A stretch of 64,000 nt of DNA from Alloascoidea africana (taxonomy: Eukaryota > Ascomycota > Alloascoideomycetes > Alloascoideales > Alloascoideaceae): the NCBI GenBank assembly GCA_030581615.1, contig JAKTTT010000007.1:1-64000 (forward strand), read 5' to 3'. Position 1 is the stretch's first letter. Each line of letters begins with the position of its first letter. Below the pieces are notes generated by a model, which had not been told where the DNA came from, searched no databases, and was given only the letters and a program-made list of their open reading frames with translations. Positions 9,923 through 19,893 of the stretch are shown one piece after another. The translations under genes were made by a program, and so were the position numbers.

Positions 9923-11791
9923 TTAAACACCTATACTTGCCCGAATCCGACTTCTATAACCACCACCATTTCCTGAACCATTATTTGTCCCCGATCGATG
10001 TTTATGATGTCGATGACGACGCTCACGCTCACGCTCACGCTCATTTATATCCCTATACTCACCACCGTAATTTGTATTAGGGGTCTCTGGATTAATCAAT
10101 TCAGAAGAATCCGGGGGGAATGGAGAATATGGTGGTGGTTCAGTCATGGGTACAACAGGCATATTCTCAAAAGGATTGTTTGTTGCTGGTGGCAATCGAG
10201 ATTCCGTAGAATTATGTCCTGTCCTGTTCAAACTTGTATCGGTATTCCTATTTCTATGTCTATGACGAGTCCTAGGCTCTTGTTGAACCTCACGAGATGA
10301 AGGAGGCACAAAATTCGGATCTGAACTGTATTCGGGACTAGGATGAACACCTTGAACGGGAACACCAATGCCTGCGGAATTCACAAACCCTCCAGCAGCA
10401 AGTTGAGAAGCGACTCTAACATCTCCCGTGTTTCCAAACGTGTCGATTCCTTGACCACGGTTCTGCATAGCATTTCGGAGTGAAAATGGATTCATGGGTA
10501 TTGGCGGTGCCGGCGCTGGCGCTGGCACTGGTGCTGACACTGAAACTGATGCTGGTGGAGTTGATGTACCAACGTTATCATAAAAGCTTTGCAAATTCCC
10601 TGTACTCATTGGCTTCAACGGTTCGGGATCAGTACCATTTTCAAAATGAGGTGTTGCAACAACTGTATTATTGTTGTTTACACTTGATGAAGCTCTACGT
10701 GCTTGTTGAACAACTCTTTCATATTCCTCTTGTTCTTTTTTCTTCCTCATTTCTTCTTCTTCTTGACTAAGTAGTAATGCCAATCGTAAATTCACATCGT
10801 CTAATTCTTCCTCGTCTTGTGTCCTAATTGCCCGATTTCCCTTTGTTTTCCGTTTTTCTTCTTCTTTGGCTGCTGTTTTTTCACTTTCTTTTAAAGCTCG
10901 TTGAAGCATTTCTTCTTCATTATCATTATAATCATTTTCTTGTTCTGGTTCTGTTGATGTACTGACTCTTTCATCTGGGTCTGTGTTATCGGAATCTGGC
11001 TTGGAGGTTAAATCTTGGTTTTGTAGATCTGGAGGAGGACCAGGAGGAGGACCAGGAGGTGGCGGGATAGACCCAGTGGTACCTTTAGGACCAATAGTTA
11101 CTGTACGCTTGATCGTTGTGGTTGTTGTCGTTGTTTTATTCTGGGTCCTTGTAGTACCATCCTCTGAGGAGACTGCAGATTCTTTAGGAGTTGTCATTAG
11201 TACCCTTCGTCTATAAGTATGTACCGCTTCCAAAGGTCCAGCTCCAGTAACAGAAAGAGAATAAGATCCAGTGGGCACAGTCACATAGCTATAATTTGTT
11301 CCATTAGTTTGCCATTCCGATTCCGGATCAAATCCTGTCTCTTTGCAAATCTGTCTCTTCTGTTTAAGCATTTGGGGATCCAACAATAATCCAACCAAAT
11401 CTCTTGCTTTATTCCTAATAGCCAATCCTTTATCTTTGCCTTCAAAATCCACATAAGAAAATTCTCGAAGTTGTTTTATTTCAAACATGTACTGATCACA
11501 CCAAAGTAACACAGCTTCATCACCCATATGGATCAAAAATTCCAATATTGCAAGTGTTTTCAAAATCCGTTTCCAATGTTTCCCATTTTGATCAAGATGT
11601 CTTTCCAAAACACTAAACATGTCAACTCTATCCTGTGGATCAAACGAAATTTTTGCAAATTCTTTTAGAATCTCGGGTGTTAACCCCCATGATACCTCCC
11701 CATCATCATCATCATTTGTTGCTTTGATTGTTTTCTCCTGAACAGGTGAAAGATTTGAATAATAGACTTGAGCACGGTTGAAAAAGGCCAT
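9923..11791 (-). CDS. Epsin (ENTH-domain endocytic adaptor)
   Basis: A 622-residue protein of Ent1/Ent2 type, linking PtdIns(4,5)P2 membranes, ubiquitinated cargo and the endocytic coat. Residues 1-150 form the ENTH domain (for example KRILKTLAILEFLIHMGDEA, IKQLREFSYVD). Two ubiquitin-interacting motifs follow at about 291-305 (EEEMLQRALKES) and 327-347 (LDDVNLRLALLLSQEE). Two NPF tripeptides near 434 and 539 are EH-domain ligands, as for Ede1/Pan1. A Pro-rich stretch lies at 242-254, and the tail is Arg/His-rich with hexanucleotide-encoded Arg-Glu repeats. No LIDL-type clathrin box is visible at the C-terminus, unlike S. cerevisiae Ent1/2. The start at 11791 is the first ATG; the frame continues upstream only through non-ATG codons. 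It is unclear which paralogue it represents. Confidence 0.88.
   Translation of the reverse strand: MAFFNRAQVYYSNLSPVQEKTIKATNDDDDGEVSWGLTPEILKEFAKISFDPQDRVDMFSVLERHLDQNGKHWKRILKTLAILEFLIHMGDEAVLLWCDQYMFEIKQLREFSYVDFEGKDKGLAIRNKARDLVGLLLDPQMLKQKRQICKETGFDPESEWQTNGTNYSYVTVPTGSYSLSVTGAGPLEAVHTYRRRVLMTTPKESAVSSEDGTTRTQNKTTTTTTTIKRTVTIGPKGTTGSIPPPPGPPPGPPPDLQNQDLTSKPDSDNTDPDERVSTSTEPEQENDYNDNEEEMLQRALKESEKTAAKEEEKRKTKGNRAIRTQDEEELDDVNLRLALLLSQEEEEMRKKKEQEEYERVVQQARRASSSVNNNNTVVATPHFENGTDPEPLKPMSTGNLQSFYDNVGTSTPPASVSVSAPVPAPAPAPPIPMNPFSLRNAMQNRGQGIDTFGNTGDVRVASQLAAGGFVNSAGIGVPVQGVHPSPEYSSDPNFVPPSSREVQQEPRTRHRHRNRNTDTSLNRTGHNSTESRLPPATNNPFENMPVVPMTEPPPYSPFPPDSSELINPETPNTNYGGEYRDINERERERERRHRHHKHRSGTNNGSGNGGGYRSRIRASIGV
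10019..10042 (+). repeat. Hexanucleotide repeat (GCTCAC)
   Basis: Four near-perfect units of the hexamer within the epsin 3' coding end, encoding alternating Arg and Glu on the minus strand. Confidence 0.85.
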
Positions 11792-14631
11792 ATGAATGAT
11801 CAAATCACTTTTTTCTTTAACATTCAAGAGGATTCAATAAACCAAAAAAAACAAAATTGTTTATATATCTGTTTGGTTATGGGGTGGGTGTGGTTTGGTT
11901 TTTTTCTTGAATGATCCAGTGAGAAGATGATCTGTTCGAATCAAAACTTCAGGAGACAGAAAAGGAGATTCCAGAATTACACACACGCCGCTTTAGAATA
12001 ATTATTTTTGCCCGTAATGCTTCCTGGTTGCCGTTGCTAACGCCAAAGGTTCCCTTTGCATATGACTCGGCGTTTATTCATTATTTTTGATTATTTTGAT
12101 TGATTGATTGATTGGAACTTTGGTAACTTGGTGATCAAAGAAACAAAGACGATATTTGTAGATTTAGCTAGTGGATTGACGGGTACTGAAGTCTGTCTAT
12201 CTTGATCTACGTGGCGAGTTTCAAATAATACACACAAGCTTTTGATTTACTACCAAATCACACAAGTCTACGCAATCGCCTTCCACCACCAAAACAAAAG
12301 GGGTATTTTTGGTCGCTTCCCAGGTCACCACCCATTTGAACGTTTCCTGCGGGTAACCTGCCCAACGCCAACTATTCTGGCTAGGGACAACCAACCAACC
12401 AATCCATGTTTACTTGACCACCAACATGTTCCCATGGCAATATCTTGAGTCAGTCTAACTTGGTACGTAGAATCTAGAAGATCATTCATACCTGTATCCT
12501 TGGTAACATGAGTAATAAATCTCTTGGTAAGATGAAACAACGAGAGAACAAAAAAAATGGACATTGGTCTTGTTTTTGCTCATAAGGCGGCGTTTCCTGG
12601 TTACTTTGTCAAGATTTACCCCTGTGATATATATGGCTGGTTATTGCCGAGACAAAAATGGTACTGGTGGTCACTGAATGGAAAACAAGAGACTCCTATT
12701 CACTTTTGTCCAACCCCAGTAGTTAAAGGGGGAAGACACCACTTCACTTAGTATCCTTCTTTTTGCATTCTTTTATGAATGATAAAATATTCTGAACTAG
12801 CCATCAATCTTTTTTTTAACGAGTTTTGTGTCAAGAGACCTTTGGATTTTGGGTCTTCAAACCAACTTAAAAGCCAAAAGTTGCTCGTTTCTTTTTTTTG
12901 GGCTGGGCGTTTTTTACATGCAGGTACAAATATAGAACGCACGTTGATTCGCCAATCCCAAAAAGTTTATCCACGATAAAGAGACATCGTCGTAACCTTA
13001 ATACCAAATAGGTATCTGAAAAAAGGTACGAGAAAAATGCACAATGTGGGATGAAATATTCATCACTATAATTTTGGGCACATCTTCTGTGCTGTTACTT
13101 TTTGAGAAATCCGGGGGGTTGTTTTTTTTTTGGCTCTGAGCTGGAACTAAAAGTAAGAAGGCGTTTCTGCATATTTAGCATAAGGGAGGGAGAGAGGAGG
13201 AAGGCGTAGTGCAATGGGCTTCGCAGATCTGGGTTTATTTATCCCTCGTGGGTCAAACAGCCAACCACCCTCCCTTTATAAAGAGGGTAATAAGAGCTTT
13301 CTCAAAAGATCAAAAATAAAAGTAAAAAGAGGCTCAACTTGATCCATGCATACATTATAGAGTGTTATTTGGAAAAACTACAAACTCGATAAGCTGGAAT
13401 TTGTCAATTTTCAAATATACTTACCCAAGTTCAATGATCATTAGGACAAAGGGCTTTGTTAGCTTGGCACTTCTCTCGATGTCAAACATTTCAAAAGCTG
13501 TGGCTTGCACCCATATGATACGCCTTTAACTCCAAAATGAAGCCTATCTTCCAAAAAAAAAAAAAAAAAAGCTTGGAAGATCTAGATCTAGATCTATAAG
13601 GACTTGCCTTCTCCATTTATGTTTGTAGGCACAGAGAACAACCACAAAACCGGGGGAAAATTAGTTTATGTCCAATAAAAGCGATTCGCGTTTAATAAAA
13701 ATTCAAATGAAACCAACCAGAATGAGTACACACACAGGGAGGAAAAGGGCAAGGAAGGAATGAGAATCTACCCCAAAAGTACGCACTGAAGAATCATGAA
13801 TAGCTAGTTGGTGGTGAACACATTCTTTGGAATTTCCAACCACAATGCAGTTCAGTTTACCGATTGGTATAGTTACTTTGTCCATTTTTTTCACCTAGAA
13901 CTCGGATCAGTGTAACGGGTCAATTTCATTCAATTAGCAAATTCAAACTTTGGAAACTTGTTGTTCACAATTGACGGTTGATGAGATCTTGTTATAGTTC
14001 TGGATGGTGATAGCAAACACTGTTCTCAATCAACTGAATCACCCTCGTTACCCAACGAGTTGGGAAACGGGAATGTGCAAAAAACGTGGCAAACAAACTT
14101 GTCGCAAAACACATGTCATTTAACCATTCTTATTCTTGCTCACTCCCAAGTTGAAGAAGAAAGAAGAAAATCACGTTCAATTAATTACCTATAGATACAA
14201 AGAACACATAAGAGATGTCACTTTAATCACTATATATTGGAAGTAAGTAGACAATGATGATAGCCAATCCTATACAATGTGGCATGTCGAAACAAATAAT
14301 ATATAACATCGTAGCGAGCGTAAGAGTATAATAAAAGACATGAAAAATTTGGGGGTAAGAAAAATAACCATACAAACAAAATATGAATCACTTAGAATTG
14401 AAGACAAAACGTAACTGGCAAAAGGAATAAAAAAAAAAGTGAAAGTTGTATTTGAAGTGAACAGGCAATGGCGATCAACTTTACAATGGTATTAGGCAAA
14501 TATAATTGAGATGGTTTTTTTTTTTTTTGAGTTTTTTTCTGTTTCTGAAAATGTAATTGTACAGTATAAGTTGATGACTTTGTTTTTATAACCTAGGAAT
14601 ACACAAAAATTTGTTGGAAGGGCTAGCCAAA
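11792..14631. other. 2.8-kb intergenic span upstream of the epsin gene
   Basis: Holds the epsin promoter and the 3' flank of the Pumilio gene. Small frames on both strands look like chance. A hairpin-forming inverted repeat (ATCTTCCAA / TTGGAAGAT around a poly-A run) lies at 13546-13581 beside a GATCTA repeat. Otherwise nothing is recognised. Confidence 0.55.
13546..13597. repeat. Hairpin with poly-A loop plus GATCTA repeat, copy 2
   Basis: The arms ATCTTCCAA (13546-13554) and TTGGAAGAT (13573-13581) flank an 18-nt poly-A run with GC, and run into GATCTA repeats. The right part is the reverse complement of the repeat at 9822-9843. Confidence 0.75.
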
Positions 14632-17438
14632 TTAGATCTGGAAACTTGGCGAGTGACTAGAAGACTCGTTATTCATACCGTACTGTGATTGCAATTGCCG
14701 ATTCTGAAGTTGTTGCGAGTGGACCATTTCAGATTGAGAAGAACCTGGCCTTTGAACTTGAGCTTGAGCTTGAGCTTGAGCTTGAGCTTGCGCTTGCGCT
14801 TGAGCCTGGACTTGGACCTGAACTTGTTGTTCAAGAGCTGCAATTTTGGACTGGATTCTTCTGCCATATGGAGTAGATCTGATTGAATGAATAATAGGTT
14901 TAATGTTATTGACAAGCCCCTGTCTTGTCACAGGATCAGCATAGTCCAGAGCAGTTTGTACAACATAATTAGCAAAAGAGTCTCTCAGTAAGGATTCCAA
15001 ATGTTGACAACTTAGCAATTCCTCAATCATTTGGCGGTTTAGTTCTGGCTCAGCAATTCTCAAGCATTTCTCAATAACATTCGAGCTGAATTTTTGAACA
15101 GATAGCAAACAAACGTTTCCTAAAAATTGCTTGATCAATGGCCTTGAAAAACTGGGATCATCCAAGTCTAAAACATACTGAGCCACATAGTTTCCAAATG
15201 GATCTTGTACAAGAGTAAGAGCATTAAATATAATCTGCTCAATCAGCTGAATTTTTTGTAATGGAGAAGCATGGTCAACGCATCTTTGCAAAACACAACA
15301 ACCATGTCTATGGGTGCCAACGGTCACACAATTCTCACTAACAGCATCAAATATAAATTGGGCATCTTCATGTGAGAATCTATTCAAACACTTTTGGATG
15401 ACATGATTACCATTGAGATCCTTAATCAAAATCACAACGTTGGATCTTAGAGCCTCAATGATAATGGAAACTTGCTCTGGACAAGAAACATATTCAATCA
15501 TTTTTTGTAGAGCTCTGGTACCATGTTGATTCAATGCTATAGTGACCATTGACTTGGAAGCTGTACGAGCCAAAACAGTCCTTTGCTGGTCGTTAGTGTA
15601 CTCCAGCAACTTTTGGCAAAGGTAGTTCCCAAAAGGATCAACCATTAAATCTACAACATGGGGAGAGACTTGGCTAAAAATCAAGTCTGTATTGGCCTTG
15701 TTATTCTCTTCCAGCTTCTTTTGCAGGAAACGGCAACCGTGTTGATCAATGCACAGAGAGTAAATGTCATTGGTTAATGACTTCAAAGGGACCAATGCCA
15801 GTCTATTAAATTCACGATCACCATTTGATCTTCTCTTTTGTTGCTTGGATTGAGGTTGATGGATATGTGCAGGTGGCAAATATCCAGAAAGAGCGGCTGG
15901 AGGCGGCGGGAATTGTGTTTGGCCTTGCATAGGAAGCTGTCCATTGTATAATTGCTGTTGAAACTGCGGATTTGGAGCGGGTTGCTGAGGCGGTTGCTGT
16001 TGCTGAAGCTGTTGCTGTTGCTGCCTAAACGATCTATCAATGGGGAGAGAAACAGAACCTTCACGAACAATACGTTTCATGCCATCAGAGTAGCTTCCAT
16101 TCTGAGCAAATGTCTGATTGTTGAAAGCTGCAGCATTACTCATTCCAGCTTGACCTTGTGTTGGAATACCATTTGATTGCATAGTATAAAACTTGCTAGC
16201 CAACGGAACAGCCGGGCTAGTCATTCCCAATCCTACACCGGGATTCGGGGTGCTAGAGTACATTGGTATGTCAGATACAGAATGGTGATGAAGAGCTTTT
16301 TTCCCCATATTCATGTTACTAGCCATTGAAAGGTTTGTAAGGCTGTTTGCACCACCACCAATAAAGGAGTCACTGGTATCGCCATTGTTGGAGTTTGAGG
16401 CATTGGAATAGAGGGAATTTCTAGAGCCAGGCTGACTTTCCATGGAGGTATTAGCAAAGGACCAACCGTCACTAACGCCGTAGTCCTGGGACAGTCTCCA
16501 ACTAGGAGGCGGATTTGTATGATTTGGAAGGAATCCGCCGCCGCTGCCGCTACCGACTTGCGGAACTGAGTCAATACCCTTATTGAAGTACGACATGGAA
16601 GCAGGCAAAGACTTGCGGTTCTGTTTCAAATGTTCATATTCCGTTTCGGGAACAGCAGGAGAGGCAATGCGAAGAGAGGCTATTCTTAACGCCATTTCAT
16701 CATGCTCATTGTATGAGATAGATTGGGGGTTTTCAACAGTGCTCATGGGGGTTGTGGAGAACGGTAAAGTTGTGGCCATGGAACCAGGACCAGTGCCAGT
16801 GCCAGAACTAGATCTGGAGCTGGTAACTCCAGAGCCTTGACCATTTGTCATTGGTAAAGTGACAGCGTTCCCGATCAATCCAGCGGTTGTGGGAGTATTA
16901 TTGTTAAATACATTAGTCCCCTCGTTTAATACCAAAGGCAGACCAGGCGACTTTGTCGGTCCCAACAGAGCGGATCCAGTGGGTGTGGTCGCAGTTGTAT
17001 TAAACGAAGAAAAAGAGTTTGAGCTGGTATGGAGAGAGAGACCAGATATAGACGAGGCATGACGGTGATGACTATAGAAACTATTCATCGAGGAGGTGAA
17101 CGGGAACTGACTCTGAGTGGTGCTCATGGAACCGTTCATGACCTCAGGGGGTGTCAAAGGCTCGCTGATGGAGGGGTCAGCGCTCTCCATAGACAAGTTA
17201 TTTTGATGTTGCTTTACATTGGAAGAAGGAGGTGGAAGCTGAGAGGGAAAGGCATCAGGAAGGGGTGATCTGAGATAGTACATATCAGTGTTGCCAGTTA
17301 CGGATGATCTCTTGCTAGATGGTAGCTGGAGCGGCTCATTATAATGACGGATCTGATCAACCTAAGAAAAGAGAATGTTTTGTTAGAAACAGAATGTCCA
17401 GCTAGGCGAATTTTTGCACTCACCAGTTGAGACTGCAT
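14632..17438 (-). CDS. Pumilio-family RNA-binding protein (Puf4-like), two exons
   Basis: Binds 3' UTRs through eight PUF repeats and promotes mRNA decay or silencing. Exon 1 is 17438-17424 (MQSQL only), the 62-nt intron 17423-17362 has GTGAGT, branch TTCTAAC and acceptor CTTAG, and exon 2 is 17361-14632. The product is about 914 residues. The PUF domain spans about 505-850; helices read HGCRFLQK, FGNYLCQK, HGTRALQK, NGNHVIQK, HGCCVLQR, FGNYVAQY, FSSNVIEK, FANYVVQT. The SNxxE helix in repeat 7 reads G and the NYxxQ helices read U, so a UGUA-type site is predicted. The N-terminal half is Ser/Asn/Gln-rich and disordered; the C-terminus carries a Gln-Ala repeat from a hexanucleotide run. It resembles Puf4 most, but orthology within the family is uncertain. 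Without the intron the start would fall at 17283, losing 31 residues. Confidence 0.88.
14754..14812 (+). repeat. Hexanucleotide repeat (GAGCTT / GCGCTT)
   Basis: About nine tandem hexamers in the 3' coding end of the Pumilio-family gene, translated on the minus strand as alternating Gln and Ala. Confidence 0.92.
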
Positions 17439-18822
17439 AACACGGATGGGGGAAGGGGGTTAAGGGGAGGAAAAAAGTAGTCTCGACTTTGTTCACCAAT
17501 AAAAGGTGGAACAATGCAATAAAAGGGCTAGATGGAAAAAAGCGAGCAGGCGGGTCTGATGGTTCCCAAAAGGTCTAAAGGGCCCTCTTTTTCAGTTATT
17601 TGTGTTTGATATGGGTATTAATTGGAAGGGGGGGAAGGGCACTTTGTTGGTGTGATCTTGATGGATCTACTCAGCCTGAGTGAGTACTAAAAAAACAGCA
17701 GTACAAAATAAAAAAAAAAAAAGATGAATAGCACCAGTCACCAAAGGAGGAAGAAAATAGGGAGTCTGTCAGGATCTATCACCAGAGGAGATCTTTAGTA
17801 TGGCCAGTCCACCGGGTATGGAAAAGATGATTTAGTCAGCGGTTAACTCTTCCAAACGAGAGAGAGCAGTTCGTGAGACTTAAATTCAGGGTTGGGAGGT
17901 GATTGGAAACTTGGCAACGACAAAACTAGAGCAGAGGAGAGAGGAGGAGGGTTTGCGTATAAATAGGAATTGGTTGGCAAACCGACAGTCAGGGAGAAGG
18001 AGGATGTGACGGCGAATAAGGGAGAAAGAGAGAAGGGAGAAGAAAGAAGAAAGAAGGAAGGAGAATATAAAACAGTTGGAGCTGCTGAGCTGTGCCAATC
18101 TCTCTGGCTCCGGCCAAAGGTTGCTGAGCCAGCTGGGCGCCGGGGGGTGTGCAGCGGGCTGGAGGGGGGGCCGCCCCCGCGGTCGCCCATTCCCGGGGGG
18201 CGGTCGCCCTCGTCCTCCGGAATGGGCGCCCGGGTGCAGCCTGCGCCGGGGGTTGTGCAGGGGGCGGCCCAAAGGAAAGGCGTCTTTTGGGCGCTGGGTC
18301 TCTCCTCCATCGGAATCGGAATCAGAATCAGGGCACCTCTACTCTCCCAGCTGACCCAGTTGGGCTCCAGCTGGAGCCCTGCTGAGGCCTCGGCGGCTTC
18401 ACGGGCGCCCGCTGAGGAGCCTGTTTCGCTCGTTTCGCTCTGTCGCTCGGCCGCTCTGTCGCCCTGGCCTTGGGCGACCCGCGCGTGCTTGTAACAGTTG
18501 CTGGGCAACACCGGCCAAATCATTCTAGATCGCCTCCTCCTGCCCACTTCCACACACATAAGGTTCGCCATTGCCAGGGCGAAACCCGCCCAAAAAAAGA
18601 ACAGGGGGCGCGAGATGATGGATTATGCCTGCCCAAAATCTGGGCGGCCCGTTTGGTTTTTTGTTCACATCCATTCCTTCCCGAAATAGTGCTCTTTTAG
18701 ACTCCACAGCACGCCTTGATGGAAGAAAAGGGCCAGCCCGATACGGACAAATCCTCCAATAAATGAATTTGCTCTCCCTTATTTCGCTTCGTTTACCCAA
18801 TACATTGACACTGTACCTGTAG

Positions 18823-18847
18823 GTCAGTCAGTCAGTCAGTCAGTCAG
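18823..18847 (+). repeat. Tetranucleotide repeat (GTCA)
   Basis: Six perfect tandem units in intergenic DNA. Confidence 0.9.
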
Positions 18848-19845
18848 CCAGAGACTGACGGGTGGGTCTCATGATCCTTCTTTGCTGGATGCGGCATGAA
18901 CATGTTTGTGTATACAAAAGACCTTCACGCCTATTCCCAATGCCACTGCTAAATGAAAACCCGCTGCTGTGTAATGTGGACGCTGGTATGAAACCAGTGG
19001 CCAATTAGCCCTAAATAAAAATATGACTACATATGTCACGTACGATAGATACAAGACACAAAAACCGATTAGCAATTGTTCCCGTGTTTATCTAAAACAC
19101 AGATCTATATCTCCTACTATGAGATCCCTACGGCAGCAAGAATGCATTTCAAGCTTAGATCCCCTGGTTTTAAGTCCTTGGTTCCATCTTTCCTTTATTG
19201 ACTCTCCCTCTCTGCAATTTTATTTTTTGTAAAACATCTTTCCTAGTCCTTGTCCTACCTAGTCCTAGTCCTTGGGAAAGCTAAACTATAACAGACTAAA
19301 AGAAATATTTGGTCACCTTGCATTTGGAATTTTAAGGCTGCCAGTTGACCTCCTCAACCACCAACATTACTTGGGCAAAGTGTGTCCTGAAAATTTTTTG
19401 CTTACAACCTCGGCGGTCCATGGTGAAACTCCAACCAGAAACTGGAAAACCTGAAGCGGGTAACGAGTTTGGTTGATCAAGGGCAAGAAGGAGACCTCGT
19501 AGTAGGAAATTAATATGAAAATGACTTACTTGACTTTTAGTTGGCTGTTGTTTGCTCTATACACTCCGCCGCAAAATGATTAATCTCCATCTGTATTTTT
19601 TCCCTCGTTAACTAGACACTGGTAGAAATAATCTCTCTACAAACAAACTTATTATACGAGAGACACAGAAAACAGAAAAAAGCTACCCCCAAAATATGGG
19701 ATTAACGGTTTCTATGTCTGTTTCCACTGCTCAGGTAACAATTTAAGATTCATATTATCTTCTCGACGTTGCTAAATTCTGCCTTGTGGAATGACTAGAA
19801 CAATCCACTTTGCACTGTTTTTGTGACAGAGAAGAAGAAGAAGTA

Positions 19846-19893
19846 GCAAAGAAAAAGCAAAAAGCAAAAAGCAAAAGGCAAAAAGCAAAATGC
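19846..19893 (+). repeat. Short tandem repeat (GCAAAAA)
   Basis: Imperfect 6-7-nt units of GCAAAAA/GCAAAAG in intergenic DNA. Confidence 0.85.

Noticed and set aside
17843-18571. Long overlapping frames on both strands in the GC-rich block
   Set aside because: Frames on both strands are similarly long, low-complexity and without any domain; GC-rich DNA has few stops.
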